Positions 1-8,356 of a DNA stretch of 64,000 nt are shown here, piece after piece. How positions within the stretch are numbered: position 1 is the stretch's first letter; each line of letters opens with the position of its first letter. Location of the stretch: positions 44,061-108,060 of the forward strand of contig MDLF01000058.1 of the NCBI GenBank assembly GCA_001730095.1, written 5' to 3'. This DNA comes from Rhodobacteraceae bacterium (ex Bugula neritina AB1). Lineage in GTDB: Bacteria > Pseudomonadota > Alphaproteobacteria > Rhodobacterales > Rhodobacteraceae. Under the pieces are notes generated by a model. That model searched no databases, was not told the DNA's origin, and saw nothing but the letters and a program-made list of their open reading frames with translations. The translations under genes were made by a program, and so were the position numbers.

Positions 1-88
1 CCAGACGAATGTCGACAGGCACCTGCAAGGTGCGCATGACAGCGGGTTCGATATATTCAATCGTGATCTTCAATTCGATGATGCTCAT
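1..88 (-). CDS. pRiA4b ORF-3-like protein, N-terminal part (cut by window edge)
   Basis: The first 29 residues are visible, beginning MSIIELKITIEYIEPAVMR, and the gene runs off the left edge. The pattern of a short beta strand followed by I-E-P-x-x-x-R-x-x-Q-V-P is typical of the plasmid pRiA4b ORF-3 family, often found next to IS66 elements. Its start overlaps the last codons of the IS66 transposase gene. Too little is present to say whether it is intact; the family call rests on this motif only. Confidence 0.5.
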   Translation of the reverse strand, partial: MSIIELKITIEYIEPAVMRTLQVPVDIRL

Positions 89-1238
89 GGCTCTGCCCCC
101 CAGTCAATCCTTTGTAATTCCAAGGCAAGAGGGCGTCGATATCAGATTGCTTGTGGTCTTGCGCGATGGCGGTGAGTGTCGCGGTCAACCAGGCGTGAGG
201 ATCGGCACCGTTGAGTTTGCAGGTCTCGATCAGTGACGCGATCATGGCCCATTTCTGCGCGCCCGCATCGTGACCGGCAAAGAGCGCGCTCTTGCGGCTG
301 AGGGCAATCGGGCGGATTCTCCGCTCCACGGCGTTGCTGTCCATCTCGATCCGGCCATCTTTGAGGAACAGGATCAGACCGGCCCGGTATTTGGCGATGT
401 ATTTCAGGGCCTCACCGATTGGGGATTTGGCCGACAGGCGGGCGCGGCTGGCCGTGAGCCAGCCCTCAAATGCCTCGATGATCGGCTTTGAGCGTTCCTG
501 CCGTGCTGCACGGCGCGCGTTTGGGCTCAGGCCACGGATGTCCTTTTCAATGCGATAGAGCTTGCCGATCTGCTTGAGCCCCTCATCGGCAATTGGCGTT
601 GGACCGGTCTGAGACACCTCGTGCAGTTTGCGGCGTGCATGTGCCCAGCAATCAGCAAGCTGTACGTCCTGGGCCGATCGTTCCAGCAGTCGGTTGTAGC
701 CTGCAGAGCCATCGACCTGCAGGATGCCATCAAAACCATCCAGGATTTTCTCAGCATATTGGCCAGAACGCCCCGGCGCATAGGTGCAGGCCACACCGGG
801 TGGTTCCGGCCCGTTCCAGGCGCGATCATCACGCTCCAAGGCCCAGAAGTATCCCATCTTCGTTTTGCGCCTCCCGGGGTCGAGCACCGGCGCGGTGGTC
901 TCAGCCATGAAGAGCTTGGTCGACCGTTTCAGGTTTGCTAACAGCGCGTCATAGACAGGCATGAGCTCAAAAGCGGCCCGGCCAACCCAGGTGGCCAGCG
1001 TCGCACGATCAAATTCGATGCCCTGGCGGCTGTAAATCTGGGCCTGCCGGTACAGGGGCAGATGATCAGCGTAGTTGCTGACAACCACATGCGCCAGTGT
1101 CGCCTCGGTCGGCATCCCGCCGGGGATCAGATGCGCAGGTGCAGGCGCTTGCACGAGGCCGCTCTCACAGGAGCGGCAGGCATAACGCGGGCGGCGCGTG
1201 ACAATCACGATCCGCACCCGGTTCGACAGAAAGATCAT
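57..1238 (-). pseudogene. tnpC: IS66 transposase, TnpB-start/TnpC fusion made by internal deletion
   Basis: This 393-codon frame is mostly the C-terminal three quarters of an IS66 TnpC (DDE transposase). The CRSC zinc-type motif is near residue 21, the second catalytic Asp lies in LQVDGSAGYNR, and the conserved tail includes DSNAVERRIRP and LFAGHD. Its first 14 residues (MIFLSNRVRIVIVT) instead match the start of the small protein TnpB, after which the sequence jumps into TnpC at RRPRYACRSC. The usual TnpC N-terminus (about 130 residues) and most of TnpB are absent. The block normally reading D-E-T-T-A-P-V-L-D is A-E-T-T-A-P-V-L-D here (codon GCT for Asp GAT), so the first catalytic Asp also appears lost. 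Very probably an inactive element. Confidence 0.8.
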
Positions 1239-1417
1239 GGCGCGCCAAGCGCGCGTACGATCGCAGCAACCCGCGCCGCCGGTGTTGTCGCGTCCAGCCG
1301 GATGACAGCGTCAACGGATATGATCTCAATCGGTGGTGCGGTGGCATCCTGAGGTTCGGCGCCAGGAGCTTCGATCACCACCGGCGCAAACTCGGCCTTC
1401 GTCGGGAAAACAGCCCC
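1235..1417 (-). pseudogene. IS66 TnpA C-terminal remnant
   Basis: An open stretch reading ...AEFAPVVIEAPGAE... and ending ...TPAARVAAIVRALGAP resembles the C-terminus of the IS66 accessory protein TnpA. Its TGA overlaps the ATG of the TnpB/TnpC fusion in an ATGA arrangement, which keeps the normal tnpA-tnpB junction. The N-terminal DNA-binding half is missing: a stop codon precedes it, and upstream sequence switches to an IS3-type remnant. A fragment, not a working gene. Confidence 0.55.
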
Positions 1418-1439
1418 TCAGACTGTTTTCTGATCCTCT

Positions 1440-1678
1440 TCAGTTTAACACCTCCCTCTCCTCCCGCAGAATACGGTTCTCTTTGCGCAAGCACGCATTG
1501 TCGCGGCGCAGTTCCGCGTCCTCGGCTGCAGCCGGATCGGTCGAATAACTCCGCATTCACTTGCCCAAAGTCGAAAATCCGAACCGAGGTCTGAGGCCAC
1601 TTGCGGCCGGGTCAGGCCACTGTGCGTCGCGATCCGAACCGCTTCGCGTCTGAAATCTTCACCAGGTTTGGGTGCCAT
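1440..1678 (-). pseudogene. IS3-family orfA (helix-turn-helix) remnant, frameshifted
   Basis: The start, MAPKPGEDFRREAVRIA..SGLT, followed by QVASDLG, is the helix-turn-helix N-terminus of an IS3-family OrfA. The frame then breaks: the expected S-T-L-G-K-W is found one frame over with the Trp codon changed to TGA, and the coiled-coil end (AELRRDNACLRKENRILRE, then EREVLN) continues in that frame up to position 1440. So there is at least one frameshift and one nonsense change. No orfB follows; the sequence runs into the IS66 remnant, so one element probably inserted in or recombined with the other. Confidence 0.7.
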
Positions 1679-1727
1679 ATCCGATCTCCTCTATGGCGAG
1701 CATTGTTCGCAGAAAACCGGAACGGTA

Positions 1728-1781
1728 GTGAAGCTGGTCCGCGTTGCTCTCGGTAAACCTGTCACACTGCCCGTAGCGTAA
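1728..1781 (+). mobile_element. possible IS5-type transposase tail remnant
   Basis: A short frame ending ALGKPVTLPVA-stop resembles the last residues of IS5-family transposases (ALG.PVTE.V.-stop). The better tail at 39993-40136 ends TLGRPVTEPVG-stop. Only about 17 residues are involved, so this is weak. The surrounding 1679-1876 region has no other recognisable gene. Confidence 0.25.
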
Positions 1782-1876
1782 ATCAGCCCCAGGAAAGGCC
1801 CCCTGCGGTCAGATCCGAATTCCTGCATCAGTGCCGCTGAAAACCTCATCACTTGACTCAAGGTTAGCGCCTCCTT

Positions 1877-1892
1877 AAACAAACACTTGTTT
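1877..1892. promoter_or_regulatory. palindromic operator upstream of TetR gene
   Basis: AAACAA-ACAC-TTGTTT is a perfect 6-bp inverted repeat with a 4-bp spacer, 31 bp before the ATG of the TetR-family gene. Size and symmetry fit a TetR dimer site, so autoregulation of the TetR-mutase operon is likely. Binding is inferred. Confidence 0.5.
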
Positions 1893-1923
1893 TTCTAAGA
1901 GATCGACACAGGACAAGAGCGCA

Positions 1924-2550
1924 ATGAAATCTAATTTGCAAAGGTCAAACAATCGAAACGACTTGCTGCTTGACGCGGCAGCGGAGCTGTTTGCCACGCA
2001 GGGATTTCGCAGCACAACCATACGCGACATTGCCAAAGCCTCAGGAATGCTGCCTGGCTCGGTCTATTATCACTACGCCTCCAAGGAGGAATTGCTGCTT
2101 GCCGTTTACGACACCGGCGTTGCGCAGATCGTCGCGGCCTTTGAAGCGGCCGTCTCGCGGACCAATCACCCATGGGAACGCCTGAGCATCGCGATATCGA
2201 CCCATGTCGAGGCGATTACGCAGGACAGTCACTATATGCGCGTGATCAATCGGGTCTTGCCCGAACATATCCCTGATCAACTGGGAGCACTGACGGAAAT
2301 GCGGGCAAAATACGAGGCGTGCTTTCAGAGGCTCATCGAAGACCTGCCCGTCAACGCATCGGTCAACCGCTCTCTGCTCCGGCTGATGGTTCTTGGGGCG
2401 CTCAATCATACGCAATTCTGGTTTGACCCCAAGGGTGAGCTGACACCCGCCGAAGTCGGTGAGGCCTTTACCGGTTTCCTGGTCGAGTCCATAGCGACAG
2501 ACCAAACCGCAGAAAAAACATCCGAAAAGGGAGACAGCCATGCAAGCTGA
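1924..2550 (+). CDS. TetR/AcrR family transcriptional regulator
   Basis: This is a 208-residue TetR regulator. The N-terminal helix-turn-helix is clear at about residues 12-58 (LLDAAAELFATQGF, then TTIRDIAKASGMLPGSVYYHYASKEELL). The C-terminal ligand domain is divergent, as usual in the family. It heads an operon: the next gene begins 11 bp before its stop. A 16-bp palindrome lies just upstream. It probably represses the B12 mutase genes until an acyl-CoA or related ligand binds; the ligand is unknown. Confidence 0.9.
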   Translation: MKSNLQRSNNRNDLLLDAAAELFATQGFRSTTIRDIAKASGMLPGSVYYHYASKEELLLAVYDTGVAQIVAAFEAAVSRTNHPWERLSIAISTHVEAITQDSHYMRVINRVLPEHIPDQLGALTEMRAKYEACFQRLIEDLPVNASVNRSLLRLMVLGALNHTQFWFDPKGELTPAEVGEAFTGFLVESIATDQTAEKTSEKGDSHAS

Positions 2551-2974
2551 ACAGCTACGTGTTCTGGTGACCAAGATCGGCTTTGATGGCCACGACCGTG
2601 GCAGCCGTGTGGTGGCTGCATATCTACGGGATGCCGGGATGGAGGTGATCTATACACCGCCCTGGCAGCAAGTGGGCGCTGTCGTTTCCCTCGCGATTCA
2701 GGAAGATGTCGATGTGATCGGTATATCCAGTCTTGCCACTGACCATCTGATCATCCCTGACCTTATGGAAGCCCTCCGCGCGGCAGACCTTGGTCATGTC
2801 GGCGTCGTCGTTGGCGGCATCGTGCCCGAAATCGAATGCCAGGCCCTTAGGGATGCGGGCGTCGCACTGATCTTTGGTCCGGGCGCGTCGCGTGAAGACA
2901 TCGTCAGTCAGGTCGCAAAGCTGGGCACGGACGGCCGCAAGACCAAACTTACATCGGGGGAATTTGCAGTATGA
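2540..2974 (+). CDS. B12-binding small subunit of acyl-CoA mutase
   Basis: This 144-residue stand-alone cobalamin-binding domain matches the C-terminal domain of methylmalonyl-CoA mutases. It has the base-off/His-on signature DGHDRG (about residues 17-22), the ISSL segment (about 62-65) and the VVVGGIVP loop (about 90-97). In this family the His replaces the dimethylbenzimidazole ligand of adenosylcobalamin. It overlaps tetR upstream and shares an ATGA with the large-subunit gene, so the two are translationally coupled. A GGGAG ribosome site precedes the ATG. Separate small subunits are typical of isobutyryl-CoA and 2-hydroxyisobutyryl-CoA type mutases. Confidence 0.93.
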   Translation: MQAEQLRVLVTKIGFDGHDRGSRVVAAYLRDAGMEVIYTPPWQQVGAVVSLAIQEDVDVIGISSLATDHLIIPDLMEALRAADLGHVGVVVGGIVPEIECQALRDAGVALIFGPGASREDIVSQVAKLGTDGRKTKLTSGEFAV

Positions 2975-4677
2975 CCCTGGCAAAACTCAAGTCACCTCAC
3001 GGTGAAGAAAAACAGCTGACATTGCCGGGGTTTGAAGCTGCAGAAGCGGACTGGCGCAAAGACTACGCCGCGCAGATCGGGCAAAACCGGAAGATCACAA
3101 ACCGCTCTGGCATCGAAATAGCGCCGATCTATACGCCAAAGGACTGGTCGTCGGACCAGCACATGGCCGATCTCGGCTTTCCGGGGCAGTCGCCCTATAC
3201 CCGTGGCATTTATCCGACCATGCACCGGGGACGCACCTGGACCCAACGTCAGTTGATTGGTCTAGGTACGCCAGCTGATTACAACGAACGCGTGCGCAAG
3301 ATCCTCGATCTGGGGGCATCGGCGATCAGCCTGTTGCCCTGCAATTCGGGCTTTCGGGGAATTGATTGCGACGAAGCGCCGCTCTCCCTACTTGGCACGT
3401 GCGGCACGGTCGTTAACACCGTCGACCATATGGACCAGGCGCTGGATCACGTACCGCTCGGCGAGATTTCTACCGCGATGAACGACCCGTCGCCCTTCAC
3501 TCTTTTCGCCTTTCTGTTGGGCGTTGCGAAACGGCGCGGTGTGCCGTGGACCAAGATCACCGGCACCTCAAATCAGTCTGATTACATATCGCATTATGTT
3601 GCCAACCATATGTTCTACCGGCTTTCCCAACCCGGATCACGGCGTATCCTTGTTGATCACGTCGCTTTCTGCCGTGAGCACGTGCCGAACTGGAACCCGG
3701 TATCCGTCGTCGGACAACACATGCAGCAGGCCGGGGCAACCCCTGCCGAAACCATGGGTTTTGCCCTGTCGACGGCGATCCAATATGCCGAGGACTGCAT
3801 GGCCAAGGGCATGGAGCCAGATGCGATCCTCCCCCGCTTCACTTTCTTCTTCGATATCTCGATTTCATTCTTTGAAGAGATCGCCAAGTTCCGGGCCGGT
3901 CGGCGCATCTGGGCCCGGATTGCAAAGGATCGACTTGGCGCGAAAGACCCGAGATCGTGGAGGTTCAAGTTCCATGGCCAGACCTCCGGCGTCGATCTGA
4001 CCGCGCAGCAGCCGCTCAACAATATCGCCAGAGTCGCGGTACAGGCCACCGCGGGCATATTCTCAGGTCTGCAGTCAATGCACACCGACGCCTATGACGA
4101 GGCCATCACCTGCCCGACAGAAGAAACCGCACGCATCGCGGTGGCCACGCAGAACATTCTGCGCGAAGAGGCGCATCTCTGCGATGTCATCGATCCGCTG
4201 GGCGGCTCTTACTATATTGAAACTCTGACCAATCAGATGGAAGAGGATATTCTGAAGGTCATGGATCAGATCGAAACTGCTGGAGGCATGTATGCGGCGG
4301 TCGGATCGGGGCTGGTTCAGACCATGATCGGTCAATCCGCACTCGCCGCGCAAGAAAAGATCGAGACTGGCGTCGAGAAGGTGGTTGGCGTCAATTGTTA
4401 CCGCGAAGATGACGACGGTGTTAGCCAACCTCTGCCATACCGGCCCGATGCCGATGCGATGCAGGCTCATGTAGAGGCGTTCAAAACCTTCAAGAAAGAG
4501 CGCAGTCAACAAGACGTCGAAAAAGCGATAGATGACCTGCGCCGTGCCTCGAACAACGAAGATCTGAATGTCTTCGAGAAAGTTGTCGATGCCGCCAGCG
4601 CAGGTGTCACGCACGGCGAAATCATTGGCACACTCAGAGAAGAACTTGGGTTTGGCCATCCGTTGGTGGTTGCCTGA
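2971..4677 (+). CDS. B12-dependent acyl-CoA mutase large (catalytic) subunit, unusual substrate pocket
   Basis: This 568-residue TIM-barrel subunit belongs to the methylmalonyl-CoA mutase superfamily and would carry out a 1,2-carbon-skeleton rearrangement of an acyl-CoA. Family landmarks are present: [22 protein letters not shown], the active-site His in [21 protein letters not shown], and [14 protein letters not shown] for the CoA-binding side. By eye, the position of the methylmalonyl-CoA mutase Tyr89 (RQYAGF) is Leu here (RQLIGL), and the Arg207 position is Asn (YVANHMF). The usual F-D-L-P-T-x-x-G-Y-D-S-D loop is replaced by [14 protein letters not shown]. Loss of both carboxylate-binding residues argues against methylmalonyl-CoA. 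The true substrate is unknown. Confidence 0.9.
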   Translation: MTLAKLKSPHGEEKQLTLPGFEAAEADWRKDYAAQIGQNRKITNRSGIEIAPIYTPKDWSSDQHMADLGFPGQSPYTRGIYPTMHRGRTWTQRQLIGLGTPADYNERVRKILDLGASAISLLPCNSGFRGIDCDEAPLSLLGTCGTVVNTVDHMDQALDHVPLGEISTAMNDPSPFTLFAFLLGVAKRRGVPWTKITGTSNQSDYISHYVANHMFYRLSQPGSRRILVDHVAFCREHVPNWNPVSVVGQHMQQAGATPAETMGFALSTAIQYAEDCMAKGMEPDAILPRFTFFFDISISFFEEIAKFRAGRRIWARIAKDRLGAKDPRSWRFKFHGQTSGVDLTAQQPLNNIARVAVQATAGIFSGLQSMHTDAYDEAITCPTEETARIAVATQNILREEAHLCDVIDPLGGSYYIETLTNQMEEDILKVMDQIETAGGMYAAVGSGLVQTMIGQSALAAQEKIETGVEKVVGVNCYREDDDGVSQPLPYRPDADAMQAHVEAFKTFKKERSQQDVEKAIDDLRRASNNEDLNVFEKVVDAASAGVTHGEIIGTLREELGFGHPLVVA

Positions 4678-4681
4678 TCCC

Positions 4682-5713
4682 ATGCTGACAGAACCCGCAA
4701 CAAAAGCAAAAGAGAGCGCATTCCAACGGCTTTTGGATGGTGATGTGGCCGTATTGGCCCGGGCGATTTCACTTCTGGAAACGGGAGGAACCGACAGTGA
4801 GGTTCTGACAAACCGCCTTCGCAATCACACCGGCTCGGCGCGTGTGGTGGCTTTCACAGGGCCGCCGGGTGCGGGCAAATCGACCCTGATCAATGCCTAT
4901 GTGGCTGAACTCCGTCGGCGCGGCCATAGGGTCGCTGTTCTTGCAGTTGATCCTTCCAGCCCACTCACGGGCGGTGCGGTGCTGGGGGATCGTACCCGGA
5001 TGGGAGAACACAGCGCGGACGCAGGTGTCTTTATCCGCTCTGTCGCCTCGCGCGGTCACCTCGGAGGGCTGGCATCATCCATCCCGGCCATCCTTGATGC
5101 CGTGGATGCGGCGGGCTGGCAGATCATCGTCCTAGAAACCGTTGGGGCGGGCCAGTCCGAAACCGAAATCGCCGAAATCGCGGACGTAAATGTTGTGCTG
5201 AATGCGCCGGGTCTTGGCGATGATGTTCAGGCCATCAAGGCCGGTATTCTGGAGATTGCCGATATTCTTGTCGTGAACAAATGCGACCTGCCCCATGCAG
5301 ATCGCACCGTTCGCCAGCTTCAATCGATGCTGCAACTTCGCAAGGCGGAGCGGCGCAATATACCGATCCTTTCCACTTCGGCAGACCGCGCCGAAGGGAT
5401 TTGCGAGCTGTCCGATGCCATATCTGCCAGGATCGAAGACGCAAAGAAAGTATCACAGGAACAATACCGACGGCGGCGGCTGAAGGGACTGTTGTGCCGG
5501 CGCGCCGAGGCCATAGTCCGCAACCGGCTGTCCTCCCTGTCCGAAGCGGATGCCGACCGAATTTTGGAACAGGTGAGCCAGGGAAAGTTGTCAATTGAAA
5601 CCGCAACGGAGGCGCTCATTGCAACGGTGTTTTCTGCAGTTCCTTCGCCATACCCGCAGCAGGTGTTAAACCCAAAGGATGATGACCCTGACAACTGGGA
5701 TTGCGGTTTTTGA
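4682..5713 (+). CDS. meaB: MeaB/ArgK-type GTPase, mutase chaperone
   Basis: A 343-residue G3E-family P-loop GTPase. The Walker A motif GPPGAGKST is at about residues 60-68, followed by DPSSPLTGGAVLGDRTRM, the switch ETVGAGQSE and the NKCD base-recognition motif. In this family the protein gates adenosylcobalamin loading and protects the mutase from inactivation. The ATG at 4682, 4 bp after the large-subunit stop, was chosen over an upstream in-frame ATG at 4568 inside the mutase gene. It completes a tetR-small-large-meaB operon. Confidence 0.92.
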   Translation: MLTEPATKAKESAFQRLLDGDVAVLARAISLLETGGTDSEVLTNRLRNHTGSARVVAFTGPPGAGKSTLINAYVAELRRRGHRVAVLAVDPSSPLTGGAVLGDRTRMGEHSADAGVFIRSVASRGHLGGLASSIPAILDAVDAAGWQIIVLETVGAGQSETEIAEIADVNVVLNAPGLGDDVQAIKAGILEIADILVVNKCDLPHADRTVRQLQSMLQLRKAERRNIPILSTSADRAEGICELSDAISARIEDAKKVSQEQYRRRRLKGLLCRRAEAIVRNRLSSLSEADADRILEQVSQGKLSIETATEALIATVFSAVPSPYPQQVLNPKDDDPDNWDCGF

Positions 5714-6054
5714 CCTCTTTCCCCCGTGCAAACTATTGGCGCTCATAGCTCCAGTTGAAAACTGAAAACTCCAGGCCAATCAATCACGTCTCACTTGGGG
5801 AACACGCAAAGCAGACAGATTTTGCTTTGACTTCCGAAAGTTACTGGAACACGTCCTGGCAGACGACAATGGACCGGTCGCGCATTTGCGCCGCCCTCGG
5901 TGCATGTTTACATACATGAGAGAGGGACAGCTTGAACCCTCCAGCACAATGGGGTCTTCGGTCCGGCCGAAGGCTGCTTGCGCGACTTGCGTCGGACACT
6001 TGACGCGCTTGCAATTCCCTCGATCAGCCCCGCAGGTGCTGATGTCAGACAGAC
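5714..6054. other. 341-bp intergenic stretch, nothing recognised
   Basis: The convergent gap between meaB and the ABM-domain gene. No T-tailed hairpin, RNA gene or convincing coding sequence was seen; frames on both strands lack ribosome sites and family motifs. Possibly decayed DNA. Confidence 0.5.
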
Positions 6055-6366
6055 TCACCGGTTCGGCGGCACCATCGGCAGGTTGTGCACCGTAAGCTCT
6101 TGTTCAACGCGGCGCGGTTGCCCCTCCATCAAATGGGCCATCCCGTCCATCACAGACTGCCAGCGCCGGCTGCTGGCCTCAAACTTCTCTTTGTCTTTCC
6201 AGATCGTGATCCCAACGGATTCCGAACCGTCATCGACAAAGGTGTCCAAGATATAGAGCAAGCCCGTTTCCTCGGGATCATTCTCCCGAAGAAAGTTTTC
6301 AGCCTCTGCCTTGATCGCATCGAGCGTGCCGGGTTTCAGGGTGAAGTAGTTGATCCGCATGTACAT
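6055..6366 (-). CDS. antibiotic-biosynthesis-monooxygenase (ABM) domain protein
   Basis: A 103-residue ferredoxin-fold dimer-type protein beginning MYMRINYFTLKPG. The central part (LLYILDTFVDDG, then VGITIWKDKEKFEAS) shows the beta-alpha-beta pattern of small ABM/DUF4286-like domains, often quinol or flavin-linked monooxygenases or heme-degrading enzymes. It lies 16 bp downstream of a large flavoprotein gene and is probably the last gene of the SDR1-flavoprotein operon. An in-frame ATG at 6360 is an alternative start. Its catalytic role cannot be read from the sequence. Confidence 0.65.
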   Translation of the reverse strand: MYMRINYFTLKPGTLDAIKAEAENFLRENDPEETGLLYILDTFVDDGSESVGITIWKDKEKFEASSRRWQSVMDGMAHLMEGQPRRVEQELTVHNLPMVPPNR

Positions 6367-6382
6367 GGCTGTGCTCTTCTGT

Positions 6383-8356
6383 TCAGATTTCGAAACCGGC
6401 CCGAAGCCCTTCCAGAACGGCCTCTTCCGCAGTGCGCGGCGCAAGACAGTCCCCGATGATCTTTGGTGTGAACCCTGCCGCCAGCAGATCGTCTGCCAGC
6501 GACGCATTGCGGCGCGGCGCGTGGTGTGAAACCAGCGTGTCGACACCCTCCATGATGACCGGCTGATTACTGGTGACATGCTGGAAGTAGACCGTGTCTT
6601 CATCGGCCCCGAACAGGCGGACATAGGGAACGACCTCGACATCCAGCTTGTGCAGCTCACCCATCCAGTGATCACGCACCATCGAGGGGATACGCTCCCC
6701 GGCCACAATACCATTCACCGCCAGCCGCACGTGGCAGCCGCTTTCGGCCAGCAGCTGCGCCAGCCCCAGCCCGACCCAGTCCGAGCGCCAGTCCCAGATC
6801 ACCACGGATTTGCCGACATTGGCCTGCCCGCTGATAACCGACCAGCTGTCCAGAACCGTGGCCGTCTCTGACAGATGTTCCAGCTGCGGCAGGTTTGAGG
6901 AAGCGCCGGTGGCCACGATCACCTCATCCGGGGCCAGATCCTGCACCATTGCCACATCTGCGGCGGTCGAGGTGCGGACATCCACGCCATTCAGGTCCAG
7001 TTCGCGCGCCAGATTGGTGGTCAACCCGCCGAACTCGGCCCGTTTCGGCAAAAGTTGCGCCAGGTTCACCTGTCCGCCCAGCCTCTTGTCGCGTTCCAGC
7101 AGGGTGACGTTGTGCCCGCGTTCTGCTGCGACCGCGGCTGCCTTCATGCCGCCGGGGCCACCACCGATCACCAGAACGCGCTTGGGGTGATCCGTTTTGG
7201 GCTTGTCGTAATACGCCAGTTCACGCCCGGTTTCCGGGTGCTGAATGCAGGAAATCGAATGCCCTTTCAGCCCATGTCCGATGCAAGCCTGGTTACAGGC
7301 GATGCAGGCGCGGATATCATCGGGCCGCCCTTGCCGCGCCTTTCTGGTGAATTGCGGGTCTGCGATATGCGCACGGACCAGCCCCACCATATCGGCCTGG
7401 CCATCTGCCAGAACCCGTTCTGCATCCTGCGGCTGGTTAATCCGCCCCGCGATGAACACGGGCAGTGAGACATGCTTTTTCACATCCTCCGCCATAGGCG
7501 CCAAATAGGCGTTTTCATGCACCATATGCGGGATGATATGCATCCAGCCCGCATAGCTCGCGGTGGTCGCGGCAATGATGTTGAAATAGTCCAGATCCCC
7601 ATCCGCTTCGAGCAGCTGAAGCGCCTGCGCGGTCTCACCGGGTTTCAGCCCCTCGTCATCCATTTCATCTGCCGAGATGCGAATACCAAGCAGTTTGTCC
7701 GGGCCAATCTTGGCGCGGATCTGTTGCAGAATATCGCGCAGGAATTTCAGCCGCGCCTCGAACGAGCCGCCAAATTCATCCTCCCGCTGATTCAGGCGCG
7801 GGTTCAGGAACTGCGACGGCAGATAGCCCATGCTGGACACGATCTCGATCCCGTCCAGATCGGCCTCGGCCATGCGTACGGCCCCATCCACATAGGACTG
7901 GATCAGCTCATACACCGCGTCGGTGCGCAGGGGGCTGGGGATGTTCTTGTAGACCTCGTCAGGCACTTCGGACGGGCCAAAGGTGGGCATGATCGACCCG
8001 TCGACCGAAACACCCGCAACTCGACCGGGGTGAAACAGCTGGCCGACCATGCGACAGTCATACTGGCGCCCCATGTCGGCCAGCGCTTTCAGCCCGGGAA
8101 TACAATCGTCCGACATCGTCGACAGCCGGTTCGCCGGCGCATAGGTCGGGTGGATCACGTTCACCTCGGTGATGATCATCCCGATATCGGCCTCGGCCCG
8201 GGCGCGATGATAGGCCAGCAGGCGGTCGCCCACGGTCCCATCCGGTTCAATCAGCCGGGTGGCATGACCGGCTGAAAACGCGCGGTTCTTGACCGTCAGC
8301 TTACCGATTTCAAGCGGCGAGAAGAGATGCGGGTAATTCGGGTGCGGTTGTGCCAT
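6383..8356 (-). CDS. NADH:flavin oxidoreductase with 4Fe-4S and FAD domains (dienoyl-CoA reductase/BaiCD-like)
   Basis: This 657-residue protein has the three-part layout of 2,4-dienoyl-CoA reductase, TMADH and BaiCD. An OYE-type FMN barrel spans about 1-340 (LFSPLEIGKLTVKNRAFSAGH). A 4Fe-4S cluster motif, CIACNQACIG...SCIQ, lies near 345-365. A Rossmann FAD/NAD domain follows with VLVIGGGPGGMKAAAVAAERG near 395. It would move electrons from NAD(P)H through FAD and Fe-S to FMN to reduce or oxidise an enoyl or amine substrate. The start codon overlaps the SDR1 stop by 1 nt. The protein at 29686-31659 has the same length and matches it closely from the cluster to the FAD domain. Confidence 0.88.
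   Translation of the reverse strand: MAQPHPNYPHLFSPLEIGKLTVKNRAFSAGHATRLIEPDGTVGDRLLAYHRARAEADIGMIITEVNVIHPTYAPANRLSTMSDDCIPGLKALADMGRQYDCRMVGQLFHPGRVAGVSVDGSIMPTFGPSEVPDEVYKNIPSPLRTDAVYELIQSYVDGAVRMAEADLDGIEIVSSMGYLPSQFLNPRLNQREDEFGGSFEARLKFLRDILQQIRAKIGPDKLLGIRISADEMDDEGLKPGETAQALQLLEADGDLDYFNIIAATTASYAGWMHIIPHMVHENAYLAPMAEDVKKHVSLPVFIAGRINQPQDAERVLADGQADMVGLVRAHIADPQFTRKARQGRPDDIRACIACNQACIGHGLKGHSISCIQHPETGRELAYYDKPKTDHPKRVLVIGGGPGGMKAAAVAAERGHNVTLLERDKRLGGQVNLAQLLPKRAEFGGLTTNLARELDLNGVDVRTSTAADVAMVQDLAPDEVIVATGASSNLPQLEHLSETATVLDSWSVISGQANVGKSVVIWDWRSDWVGLGLAQLLAESGCHVRLAVNGIVAGERIPSMVRDHWMGELHKLDVEVVPYVRLFGADEDTVYFQHVTSNQPVIMEGVDTLVSHHAPRRNASLADDLLAAGFTPKIIGDCLAPRTAEEAVLEGLRAGFEI

Noticed and set aside
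2971..4677. Annotating the mutase as methylmalonyl-CoA mutase
   Set aside because: The residues that bind the substrate carboxylate appear replaced, and the subunit split differs from the usual fused enzyme.
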